Source of the DNA: Sorangium aterium
Lineage (GTDB): Bacteria; Myxococcota_A; Polyangia; Polyangiales; Polyangiaceae
DNA length: 64,000 bases
NCBI RefSeq assembly: GCF_028368935.1
Contig: NZ_JAQNDK010000002.1
Coordinates: forward strand, 248,001 to 312,000
Reading direction: 5' to 3'
Shown: piece after piece, positions 53,852 to 62,116 of the stretch
How the letters are laid out: each line of letters opens with the position of its first letter
Numbering within the stretch: the stretch's first letter is position 1
Made by a program: the position numbers and the translations under genes
The notes under the pieces: model-generated
The model's database searches: none
Told to the model about the DNA's origin: nothing
What the model saw: only the letters and a program-made list of their open reading frames with translations

Positions 53852-55669
53852 CTACCGTTTGCGATCGAACCGTTCGTAAAGGCTCCTCCTCAACGCAGGG
53901 GAAGGGGTCGGCAGCGCCGGGCGCTCCGGCGGAGGTGGCGGCGGCCGTCGGGGCGGCGGGGCCGGCGGCGGCTCGTCCGGCTCGGGGGAGCGCGCCGGTG
54001 AGGCGCTGAGCACCGGCCTCGGCGGGGGCGGAGGCTCCGGCAGCGCGGGCTCCGGAGGCGGCGCGGCCGGCTCCAGCTCTGGGAGCGGCGCGGCCGCGGT
54101 CTCCGCCGCTCCCGCGTGAGCAGGCGTGATCGCAGGCGAGGCCGCGGGCGCGCGATCGCCGGAAGGGTCGGGCGCGCCGGCGCCCGGCGTCCAGTCGTCG
54201 TCCAGCGCGAGGGCGAGCGTGCCAGAGCCCGCGCGCTCCTCCGCCGCGACCGGCTCCTGGGCCGTCATCGAGGGAGGCAGCCCCGCGCCCGGGGGCGCCG
54301 GCTGGAACGGGAGCGCCGGCTGGTCCGTCGCGTCGGCGTCCTGCTCGGGCAGCAGGGCCAGCGTCGTGGCCGGAGACGCCTCCGGGCCTTCTTCCACCGA
54401 GGAGATCGAGAGGGTCCCGGTGTCGATCCGCGGCCCGGGCGCGCCCGCGGCCGGCCCGACGATGTCGCCGGGAGCCGACCCGGGGCGGAACGGCGTCGCC
54501 GCCGCCGAGGCCAGGGCAGCCGCCGCCACGCCGGCGTCCGGGAGGCTCAACGTGCGCGCCCCGGCGGCCGGAGCGGCCAGGGTCTCCCCCAGGCCGCCGT
54601 CGTGGTCGCTGTCGACGCCTCGCGCGGGTCCGCCCGCGGCGCCCTGCTCCGCCGGCAGCTCCGGCCACTCGAGCGGCTCGCCGGGGAGCTCGACCCCCGC
54701 CACGAGGGTGGCCGCCGCGAGCGCGGCCTCGTCGGGGACGACCAGGCTGCCCCGGAAGACGAGCGTGCAGCGCTGCTCGTCGCCGTCGATGCGCAGCGTG
54801 TCCGCGTTCAGCTCGAGCGGGTGGCCCTCGCTCACGCCGAACCCGGAGAGGCCGTGGACGCGCGCTCGCCCGCGCGCCTCGGGCAGCCGCATCCGGAGGC
54901 GCGGCAGCGTGGGGTGGAGCCCGTGGAGCTCGATCCACTCGCCGCCGCGCAGGTAGCGCGTCCGCTGATCGGCGGGCGCCGCCTGGTAATAGGCCCACTC
55001 GAAGGGATCGGGGATCTCGGCGATGGCGGCGTCGAGCGCCTTGCGGGGCGTGGCCCCGAGCAGCCGCCTGCGCGCGGGCCAGGCGCGCGCGATCGGCCCG
55101 AAGCCGGCCGCGCGCGCCGGCTGGAGCGGATCGACGATGTTCGCCTCGGGCTCGGACGCGTCGCCCGTCCCCTGCACGCCGAGGAAGTTCTCCTGGTCGT
55201 TCTCCCCGCGGAGCGCCCGCTCGTACACGAGCGGCATCCGCTGGAACCCGGCCCTGTCCTTGACCAGGAGCTCCTTGTCTAGGAGGGGCCCGCCCTCATC
55301 GGAGATCGCGAGTCGCACGGGCAGGGCGTGCACGGGCGCGCCGGGCGGCGGCGCGTGGGCGTGGCCGGTAAAGAGCACGTCGGCGCGCTCCAGGTGCGGC
55401 GCGAGATCGCTCGTGAGCCGGACGCTCCGCCCAGGGTTGTTGCCGTGATGGACCTCCCCGTGGACGACCTGCTGCGGCTCGACCCTGGGCATCTCCGCGT
55501 CCGCCGCGAAGGCGAAGGTGGCCTTGACGATGACGGTGATGTGGAGCTCGCCCCGGCTGCGCCATGCGACGGCGGCGGCTGCTGCTCCGTTGAGCGGCGT
55601 GACCCTCACGGGCCCGGTCGCGCCGTTCGTCCCACGGTTCATCGCGCTCTTGGTCGCACCGTTCGCCAT
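53852..55669 (-). CDS. DUF2169 domain protein (T6SS-associated) with Pro-rich tail
   Basis: The 605-residue protein has an N-terminal DUF2169 domain of about 330 residues (VIVKATFAFAADAEMPRVEP, PLLDKELLVKD, GFQRMPLVYERALRG, DPFEWAYYQAAPADQRTRYL, EWIELHGLHPTLPRLRMRLP). About 270 residues of disordered Ala/Pro/Glu-rich sequence follow, ending in a proline run. DUF2169 proteins are found beside VgrG and PAAR genes and are thought to help load effectors. It is next to vgrG on the same strand. A 16-base direct repeat (GCGAGCTACCGTTTGC) spans its stop codon. A truncated homologue is at 3010-3349. Confidence 0.85.
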   Translation of the reverse strand: MANGATKSAMNRGTNGATGPVRVTPLNGAAAAAVAWRSRGELHITVIVKATFAFAADAEMPRVEPQQVVHGEVHHGNNPGRSVRLTSDLAPHLERADVLFTGHAHAPPPGAPVHALPVRLAISDEGGPLLDKELLVKDRAGFQRMPLVYERALRGENDQENFLGVQGTGDASEPEANIVDPLQPARAAGFGPIARAWPARRRLLGATPRKALDAAIAEIPDPFEWAYYQAAPADQRTRYLRGGEWIELHGLHPTLPRLRMRLPEARGRARVHGLSGFGVSEGHPLELNADTLRIDGDEQRCTLVFRGSLVVPDEAALAAATLVAGVELPGEPLEWPELPAEQGAAGGPARGVDSDHDGGLGETLAAPAAGARTLSLPDAGVAAAALASAAATPFRPGSAPGDIVGPAAGAPGPRIDTGTLSISSVEEGPEASPATTLALLPEQDADATDQPALPFQPAPPGAGLPPSMTAQEPVAAEERAGSGTLALALDDDWTPGAGAPDPSGDRAPAASPAITPAHAGAAETAAAPLPELEPAAPPPEPALPEPPPPPRPVLSASPARSPEPDEPPPAPPPRRPPPPPPERPALPTPSPALRRSLYERFDRKR

Positions 55670-55740
55670 TCCGCGGCGTTATAGCACGGCTCTCGTCACG
55701 AACTTGCCGCCGCACTGCGCCCATGCCACCCACGGCGATC

Positions 55741-56082
55741 ATGAAGCTGGCTGGAACCGCTCGTGGGCTGGGATCGGCGCTCGCCCTCCTCGTCATGATT
55801 GCCTCGTTCGGCTGCGACACGGTGGCGACGCTCGTCGCGCCTGCGGTTCCGGTGGTCATCGAGAAGGCGACCGCGCCCGGGGAGCCGGCCGCGCCCGAGG
55901 ATGCGGCCGCCGCGCCCGAGACGCCCGAGAGCCGGAAGTGCTGCTTCCGGAGCGGCGAGGGCGCCGCGAAGGTGTGCGAGAGCCAGGAGCGCTGCTGCTC
56001 TGGCAGGTACGACCGCAGCGCGTGCGAGGACTCCGGCGGTCTCTGGTTCAACAGCGCCGACGGCTGCGCCGGCGCCTGCTGA
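55741..56082 (+). CDS. Small Cys-rich lipoprotein
   Basis: The 113-residue protein has a lipoprotein signal (MKLAGTARGLGSALALLVMIASFGC, lipobox S-F-G-C), an Ala/Pro/Glu spacer and a compact C-terminal domain with eight cysteines (CCFRSGEGAAKVCESQERCC, CEDSGGLWFNSADGCAGAC), likely disulfide-bonded. No family is recognised. ATG 55741 gives a shorter, better signal than ATG 55723. It diverges from the DUF2169 gene. Confidence 0.65.
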   Translation: MKLAGTARGLGSALALLVMIASFGCDTVATLVAPAVPVVIEKATAPGEPAAPEDAAAAPETPESRKCCFRSGEGAAKVCESQERCCSGRYDRSACEDSGGLWFNSADGCAGAC

Positions 56083-56128
56083 GCGCCTGGCCCGTTCCTG
56101 CACCGGGACAGGCGTCAACGCGTTGTGG

Positions 56129-56217
56129 GGACAGGCGCCGAGGCGGTGAGGGGGACAGGCGCCGAGGCGGCAAGGGGGACAGGCGCCGAGGCGGCGAGGG
56201 GGACAGGCGGCGAGGCG
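56129..56217. repeat. 24-bp tandem repeat between lipoprotein and kinase genes
   Basis: About four copies of a 24-base unit (GACAGGCGCCGAGGCGGNGA plus GGGG) run from 56129 to 56217, ending about 30 bases before the GTG start of the next gene. The copies differ at a few positions. A role in expression of that gene is possible, but no promoter element can be identified inside it. Confidence 0.8.
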
Positions 56218-56248
56218 TGACGGCCGCAGCGCGGCGCGGGGCGATGTC

Positions 56249-57316
56249 GTGACAGCCCTGGCGTCCGCGCCGTCCGCCGGCGTAGGAGAGGGTGTGCGCG
56301 AGCTCGACACCGACGCCCTGCTCCGGCTCGTCCAGCGGGCCACGGGCCATGTCCCGTCGTCGATGGTCCCGCTGCGCGGGGGCGTGTCGTGCCGGCGCTA
56401 TCTGCGCATCGTGACGCCGGCCGGGACGGCTGTCGCGATGTTCGCGCCGAGCGCGGAGGGCGACGGCGTCGCGGTCGGCGCCGCTCCCCCGCGGTGGGCT
56501 TTCCTGGAGGTGCACGCGCTCCTCCGGGAGCGCGGCGTCCGGGTGCCGGCGCTGCTCGGTGAGGATTGCGAGCATGGCCTGCTCCTCCTGGAGGATCTCG
56601 GGAACGCGACGCTCTCGGCCTTCGTCGAGCGCGCGCCCGCCCGCCGCGTCGAGGTCTACGCGCTGGCCTCGCGCGATCTCGCCCGGGCGCAGCGGGCGCT
56701 CGCGGCGCTCCCGAGCGGCTCGATCGTCGACTCGTGCGCGCTCGACGAGACGCTCCTGCGCTGGGAGCTCGACCATTTCCGCGCGTGGGCGCTCGACGCG
56801 CGCGGGCTCCGCCTGGGCGACGCCGCGCGGGCCGAGCTCGATGCCGTCTCGGATCGCCTCGCCCGGCGCATCGCCGCGTGGCCGCGTGGCTTCGTTCACC
56901 GCGATTACCAGAGCCAGAACCTCATGGTCGTGGACGCGGCGGGCGGGGGCCTCGAGATCGCCTGGCTCGACTTCCAGGACGCCCTCCTCGGCCCGCGAGC
57001 CTACGATCTGGCGACGCTCCTGAACGACAGCGCCCAGGACCTGGATCGCCCGTTCGTCGAGGCCCGGCTGGACGACTATGCGGCCGCCGCCTCGCTCGAC
57101 CGGCCGGCGCGCGACGCGCTTGGCCGGGAGTTCGACGTGCTCACGGTCCAGCGCAAGCTGAAGGACGCAGGCCGCTTCGTCTTTCTCGATCGTATCGGCG
57201 TGGATTCGACGTATTTGCGCTACGTCGAGCCCGCGCTCGCGACGGCGCGCGCCGCGCTCGCGAGGATGGGCGACGACGAGGACATGCGGGTGCTGGCGCG
57301 CCTCATCGCGTTGTGA
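56249..57316 (+). CDS. APH/choline-kinase-fold phosphotransferase (AmgK-like)
   Basis: The 355-residue protein has the kinase-like motifs GHVPSSMVPLRGGVSCRRYLR (nucleotide loop), LLLLEDLGNATL, Brenner motif GFVHRDYQSQNLMV (catalytic Asp about residue 219) and IAWLDFQDALLGPRAYDLAT (metal Asp about 243). The DFQD and AYDL context is typical of AmgK-type sugar kinases that phosphorylate the anomeric position of N-acetylmuramate/N-acetylglucosamine in cell-wall recycling. A MurU nucleotidyltransferase, its usual partner, is not adjacent, so substrate is uncertain; aminoglycoside resistance is less likely. GTG 56249 is chosen. Confidence 0.8.
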   Translation: MTALASAPSAGVGEGVRELDTDALLRLVQRATGHVPSSMVPLRGGVSCRRYLRIVTPAGTAVAMFAPSAEGDGVAVGAAPPRWAFLEVHALLRERGVRVPALLGEDCEHGLLLLEDLGNATLSAFVERAPARRVEVYALASRDLARAQRALAALPSGSIVDSCALDETLLRWELDHFRAWALDARGLRLGDAARAELDAVSDRLARRIAAWPRGFVHRDYQSQNLMVVDAAGGGLEIAWLDFQDALLGPRAYDLATLLNDSAQDLDRPFVEARLDDYAAAASLDRPARDALGREFDVLTVQRKLKDAGRFVFLDRIGVDSTYLRYVEPALATARAALARMGDDEDMRVLARLIAL

Positions 57317-57323
57317 GAGAGAG

Positions 57324-57467
57324 TTGACGCCAAGACGCCAAGAGACGCCAAAAGACGAGAGAAAAGGGGGCGCGTGGTCCTCGGAACGCCATATCGAGGA
57401 CCCTGGCTATCTTGTCGCGAACAATCCCGTCTCTTTTTTGGCGTCTTCTGGCGTCTTGGCGTTTCAA
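57324..57467. repeat. Inverted-repeat intergenic element C (GACGCCAAGA units)
   Basis: The left arm TTGACGCCAAGACGCCAAGA continues with GACGCCAAAAGACG, and the right arm (57429-57467) contains GGCGTCTTCTGGCGTCTTGG followed by CGTTTCAA, its imperfect complement. The units are 9-11 bases long. It begins 8 bases after the kinase stop codon and lies between convergent genes, as element A does. It could fold into a long hairpin in either transcript. Confidence 0.85.
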
Positions 57468-57521
57468 TCCGACATGCCCGGTCGTCGGCCGGCTGGATCT
57501 CGGCCCCGGCCGCTGTGCGGC

Positions 57522-58886
57522 TCAGAGCTCCGACTCTTCCAGGAAGCGCTGGAGGAACGTGACGGCGGCATGCTCTCCAGCCTCCGGGAAGCCCCCGAAC
57601 ATCGCGAACTGGTGCCATACCCAGTCGGCGTGCAGATAGGTATCCTTCTCGCTCGGCTCGAGCGAGGAGCACACGTGATCCCAGCGCGGGTTCGCCCCGG
57701 GGAGATAGCCGCTCTTGTCGGGCGGGAGGCGGGTCAGGCGCGCTTCCTTCGAAGGGCCAGGGAGCTTCTGCTGGAGCGCGGCGTTCGCGTCGAGCTGGTG
57801 GCCGCCGGTCATCCGCAGGCGGCGCGAGGCGTCGCCGCCGAGCCAGCGCACGAGCAAGGCCTCGTTCTTGGCGATGCCGCGGGCGTCGAACGCGAACACC
57901 TCGCTCACGCGGTCCTTGTTGGCCGCGAGCGCCTGCCACAGGGCCAGTCCGCCGGCGCTGAAGCCCGCGAGCCCGAGCTTCCCGAGCCGCGGCCCGCCCT
58001 GTCCGAACCCGACCTTCTGCGCCCCGCAGAGGAAGCGGAGCGCCGCCTCGGCGAGGCCGGGCAGGCTCGCGGTCGTGGCGGCGCCGAAGCTCGCCCCGCT
58101 CGGCCACGGGTGCAGCATGACCACCGCCCTGCCGCTCGCGGCGAGCGCCTCCTCGAAGCCGCAGCGGACATAGACCCAGCGGGACTGGTCGCGCGGATCG
58201 CGCTCGAACACGTCGCGCGCCCAGAACGACGCGCCGGGGGACGGGTCGGGCGTGAGCAGGTATCGATTCAGCCCGAACATCTCGTGGCGCTGGTCGACCC
58301 GGGTATAGGCGTACCCTTCCGGCCGGTAGAACACGAGGGCGGAGATCCCGCCGTCCGGCGGCGCCTTGCAGGCCTCCGGGATGCTCGCGAACCAGATCTT
58401 CGGATCTCCCGCGGTGGCGCCGAGGGCCACGAGCTCGGTCCCGGGCCGGTGCTCGCGCTGGTACTCGTCCGTGTACCCGGCGTAGGCCATCCAGAACGGG
58501 GTGATATCGACGAAATCCGTTTTGACCTGGGCGAGCGCGAGGCCGGGCGCTGATTGCACGTCGACGAGCGGGTGAGCCTGCCCGAACGCAGGGTCAGGGG
58601 CGGGGCTGAGCGCCGTCCCCCCGCCCGTCACGTCGAACGCCTGGTCGACCGACAGGACCTCTTCCTCCCGGGCGGGGACGTCCTCGAAGGCCTCGAACGC
58701 CGCCGAGAAGCGCGCGCTGAGCGCGACGCGCGACGCCCCGGCCGGGATCACGAACTCGCGCCGTCCCGGGCTCGAGCCGGCGAGCGGCAGCGGCGCGTCG
58801 TCGGCCGTTGCCTGTACGTCGGAGAGCGCGTCGGGCAGCAGCGGGCTGCCCGCATTGCGCCAGGTGACCCGGAGCCTCAGCGCCAT
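57522..58886 (-). CDS. Alpha/beta-hydrolase-like protein with N-terminal beta domain
   Basis: The 454-residue protein starts with a beta-rich domain of about 100 residues (LRVTWRNAGSPLLPDALSDV, REFVIPAGASRVALSARF) and continues with a hydrolase-like fold. The nucleophile motif is KLGLAGFSAGGLALWQALAA (G-F-S-A-G-G, Ser about residue 307), a strand with a candidate Asp is VFAFDARGIAKN, and a late His is in YLHADWVWHQFAMFGGF. Predicted activity is an esterase or lipase. There is no signal peptide. Its position in the VgrG/DUF2169 neighbourhood raises the possibility of an effector, but the strand and a 1.9-kb gap make this speculative. Confidence 0.65.
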   Translation of the reverse strand: MALRLRVTWRNAGSPLLPDALSDVQATADDAPLPLAGSSPGRREFVIPAGASRVALSARFSAAFEAFEDVPAREEEVLSVDQAFDVTGGGTALSPAPDPAFGQAHPLVDVQSAPGLALAQVKTDFVDITPFWMAYAGYTDEYQREHRPGTELVALGATAGDPKIWFASIPEACKAPPDGGISALVFYRPEGYAYTRVDQRHEMFGLNRYLLTPDPSPGASFWARDVFERDPRDQSRWVYVRCGFEEALAASGRAVVMLHPWPSGASFGAATTASLPGLAEAALRFLCGAQKVGFGQGGPRLGKLGLAGFSAGGLALWQALAANKDRVSEVFAFDARGIAKNEALLVRWLGGDASRRLRMTGGHQLDANAALQQKLPGPSKEARLTRLPPDKSGYLPGANPRWDHVCSSLEPSEKDTYLHADWVWHQFAMFGGFPEAGEHAAVTFLQRFLEESEL

Positions 58887-59177
58887 GCGGCGCCCCGGAC
58901 CGGACGGCGCGCCCGGCGACGAGGGAGCGCGGCGGCGTGGAGGGGCTCGATTGGGCTATCGCCGGCGAGGGGGAAGCGCTGCGGGGCGGAGGGCACGGTG
59001 CGCCCACGGTACCAGAGGGCGCGGGCTGCGGGCGAGCTCGACCGGGCGCGGAGGCCCCGCGGGGAGCCCGAGAGGGGCTCTTCCCGTGTCGCTCGGCCCC
59101 TCCTGCGAGGTAGGTGCGCCGCGCCGTCGGGAGGCCGTCTCTCCTCCTCGATCGGCGCGGCGCTCGTCGACTGGAGC

Positions 59178-60632
59178 TCAGCGCGTGCCGTTCGCGCAGT
59201 ACCCGAACTCGACGTTCGTCCCAGGCTTGATCTTGGCGTTCCAGCTCACGCCGGTGAACACGAAGTCGGTGCCTTGCTTGACGGCGTTGGTGTTCCAGAA
59301 GTCACGGAGCGTCGCGCCGTTCGAGGGCACGTAGAGCTTCCATGTGGTCTCGCCGCTGTCGGTCTTCGTCAGCTTGATGTTGTTGCAATAGCCGCCCGTC
59401 CACGTCGAGTTGGGGGTGATGCTGACGGTGATGTTGCCGCCCTCGACGCGCACCCCGGTCCCGGGGTTGCCCCCGCCGCTGCCGCCGCCGCCGGTGCTGC
59501 TGCTGCTGCTGCTCGACGAGGACGTGGTGGTGCCGCCGCCGCCACCACCGCTGCCGGAGGTGCTGGAGCTGCTGGAGCTGGAGCTGCTGGAGGTGCTGCT
59601 GCTGGAGCTGGAGCTGCTGCTGCCCTTCACCCGGGCGATGAAGCTGTCATAGCCGGCGACGTCGCCCGTCTGGGAGAGCATGACGATCGCGACGCCCATG
59701 TCGACGGCCTTGGCGACGTTGCTCTCGTTGAGCCAGGTGGAGTCGACGTTGATCGGGCCGCCGCCGAACGTGTACGCGTCCACGATGACGAGCGGCAGGC
59801 TGACCGCGGTGGTGATCTCCTTGTAGGTGAAGTTGTCGATCTTGCCCGTGGTGAACGGGAATTGCTTGCCCGTGAGACCGACGTACTTGACCACGCTGCG
59901 ATCCCAGCCGTCGTAGAAGTCGCCGACCGACGACGCCCACTTGGTGGCCGACGGGCTGAACCACGGGCTGAAGTCGATGACCACCTTGCACGAGGGGCAG
60001 CCCGACTTGATGGCGCCGAGGATCTGGTTGATGAAGCTGTCGGACTCCGTCTCCGTGAGCGCGTTCTGCTGCGCCGTCTGCGAGAACTGGTACCAGTCCG
60101 GCTCGATGTGGATCAGCGCCTCGCGTCCTCCGAGGGCCGCGCCGATCCCTGCCGCCGCCTTCTGGTAGGCGCTCGCCATCGAGGCGATGTTGGCGCGCAC
60201 GTACGCCGCGCCCTTCTGGCACAGCGGTGCGCCGCTGTTGCCGTCGCAATCGTTCTCGGATCCGAGCCCCTTCTTCGTCATGTCCGTGGCGATGTAGCCG
60301 AAGAAGTAGGGGGTCTTCCCGGCGTTGACGATCTGCTGAAGCTTGGTCTTATGTGTGCTGGTGAAGCCGCCAGATTGCAACCAGTCCCCGACGGCGACCA
60401 CCTCGACGTTGGCGGGTCCGGACTGGGGCGGCGACCAGGTCTGGCTCCACTGCGGGGCGACGCCGAAGCGCATCTGCGATGCCGCCGCGGCCGCCGCTGC
60501 CTCATCGGCGAAAATCTCGTCCTCTTCGGAGGCGCTGGAACCATCGTCCGCGACAACGATGCACCCGCCGACAGCGGCGAGCAGGCACAGAGCTGCCCCA
60601 GCACCGAAAAGCGAACCCTTGATCTTCGTCAT
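59178..60632 (-). CDS. Secreted TIM-barrel-like protein with Ser/Gly linker and CBM2
   Basis: The 484-residue protein has a lipoprotein-type leader (SLFGAGAALCLLAAVGGC), an Ala-rich spacer and a catalytic-looking domain of about 280 residues (VEVVAVGDWLQSGGFTSTHK, TPYFFGYIATDMTKKGLG, ALIHIEPDWYQFSQTAQQNA, KVVIDFSPWF, MGVAIVMLSQTGDVAGYDSF). A long Ser/Thr/Gly linker and a CBM2-type binding module follow (SITPNSTWTGGYCNNIKLTK, WKLYVPSNGATLRDFWNTNA, FTGVSWNAKIKPGTNVEFGY). The barrel family is not certain; E-P-D-W could hold an acid residue of a glycosidase. Binding to cellulose or chitin is likely. ATG 60632 restores the signal. Confidence 0.75.
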   Translation of the reverse strand: MTKIKGSLFGAGAALCLLAAVGGCIVVADDGSSASEEDEIFADEAAAAAAASQMRFGVAPQWSQTWSPPQSGPANVEVVAVGDWLQSGGFTSTHKTKLQQIVNAGKTPYFFGYIATDMTKKGLGSENDCDGNSGAPLCQKGAAYVRANIASMASAYQKAAAGIGAALGGREALIHIEPDWYQFSQTAQQNALTETESDSFINQILGAIKSGCPSCKVVIDFSPWFSPSATKWASSVGDFYDGWDRSVVKYVGLTGKQFPFTTGKIDNFTYKEITTAVSLPLVIVDAYTFGGGPINVDSTWLNESNVAKAVDMGVAIVMLSQTGDVAGYDSFIARVKGSSSSSSSSSTSSSSSSSSSSTSGSGGGGGGTTTSSSSSSSSSTGGGGSGGGNPGTGVRVEGGNITVSITPNSTWTGGYCNNIKLTKTDSGETTWKLYVPSNGATLRDFWNTNAVKQGTDFVFTGVSWNAKIKPGTNVEFGYCANGTR

Positions 60633-60959
60633 TGTCAATCTCCAAGTGACCGAGCGGCTCCGCGCCGCATCGGATTTTTCCACTCCCGAGTGCCAGCATC
60701 GGCTTGGCACGGGGCGCTTGTTGAAAGGAAGGTTCGTAGATCGTTGCAACGGCCGGGCCATCGTCTCTCCAGAGCGGAGAACGCCGGTTCACGGGCGCAT
60801 TCCGACGGTGCCTGTCCGCGAGAGATGGAGAGTGGGCCGATGGAGTGGATCGCCGAACCGGGGCACGGATGATCCACCGCGAACGGCCTGATTTCTCGGT
60901 GCGGAACGCCGGCAAGCGGGTAGGCTGCGCCCGATGAACCAGGACCGTGGAGTGGAGCG
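60633..60959. other. Intergenic region, 327 bases, divergent promoters presumed
   Basis: This region separates the divergent CBM2 and ABC ATPase genes. Short frames on both strands show no domain or ribosome-binding site. No repeat or hairpin stands out. It should hold both promoters, but I cannot assign -35/-10 elements with confidence. Confidence 0.45.
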
Positions 60960-61754
60960 ATGAGCGCGCCCGCGCTCATCGAGATCGAGGACGCCGACGT
61001 CTTCCGCGGCGACACGCGCGTCTTCGAGGGGCTGTCGCTGCGCATCGAGCAGGGCGAGAACACCGCGATCCTCGGGCCCAACGGCGCCGGGAAGTCGACC
61101 TTGCTGCGGCTGCTCTCACGGGAAATCTATCCGGTCCACCGCGAGAGCTCGCATGTGCGAATACTCGGTCGCGAAAGGTGGGAGGTGTCCGCACTCCGGC
61201 GCAGGTTAGGGCTCGTGTCGTACGAGCTGCAGATGGCCTATCCTCGGGGTGTGCGGGGCTGCGACGTGGTGCTCTCCGGCTTCTTCGCGAGCGCCGGCCT
61301 GCACGAGCACGAGCCGCCGACCGCCGCGCAGCGCCGGCGCGCCGAGGAGGTGCTCGGCGATCTCGGCGTCGCGCACCTCGGCGGCAAGCCCATCGCGGAG
61401 ATGTCTGCCGGCGAGCAGCGGCGCTGCCTGCTCGGGCGCGCCCTTGTGCACGACCCGGAGGCGCTGGTGTTCGACGAGCCGACGACGAGCCTCGATCTGA
61501 AGGCCGCGTTCGAGCTCATCGACCTGCTCAGGCGCCTCGCGCAGCGGGGCAAGACGCTGATCCTGGTGACGCACCATGTGCACGAGATCCCGCCGGAGAT
61601 CGGGCGCGTCGTCCTGCTGCGGAGAGGCCGTGTCTTCGCCGATGGCCCGAAGCGCGCGGTGCTGACCGACGACAACCTGTCGCGCCTGTTCGACGTGCCC
61701 CTCACCGTCGTCGAGCGCGACGGCTTCTTCCAGGTCTTCCCCCGATCTCTCTGA
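60960..61754 (+). CDS. ABC transporter ATP-binding protein (ModF/YlmA-like)
   Basis: The 264-residue ATPase has Walker A LGPNGAGKSTLLRLL (about 38), a Q-loop region, signature MSAGEQRRCLLGRALVHDP (about 147), Walker B ALVFDEPTTSLD (about 168) and the switch His in LILVTHHVHEIP. The sequence pattern is like stand-alone ModF/YlmA-type ATPases. No permease gene is adjacent, so it may serve a transporter encoded elsewhere or act as a soluble ABC-F-like factor. ATG 60960 follows a GGAGTGGAG purine stretch. Confidence 0.88.
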   Translation: MSAPALIEIEDADVFRGDTRVFEGLSLRIEQGENTAILGPNGAGKSTLLRLLSREIYPVHRESSHVRILGRERWEVSALRRRLGLVSYELQMAYPRGVRGCDVVLSGFFASAGLHEHEPPTAAQRRRAEEVLGDLGVAHLGGKPIAEMSAGEQRRCLLGRALVHDPEALVFDEPTTSLDLKAAFELIDLLRRLAQRGKTLILVTHHVHEIPPEIGRVVLLRRGRVFADGPKRAVLTDDNLSRLFDVPLTVVERDGFFQVFPRSL

Positions 61755-61893
61755 GGCACGGAGTCTCGCCTTCACGTCTCACCGCTTCGCAAGACGCACG
61801 GTTCGTCCTCTGCGCACTGGAGAGATCATAAAATGGTAGGCCCTCGCGCATAGGCGTTAACGAAGCTTTGCGCCGCGTTCTCCTATCATCCGA

Positions 61894-62060
<167 letters not shown>

Positions 62061-62116
62061 TTGGTGACCGGTGGAGGGGGGACCCGGCACTCTAGCGAGT
62101 GCCCGCCCCCCGCGCG

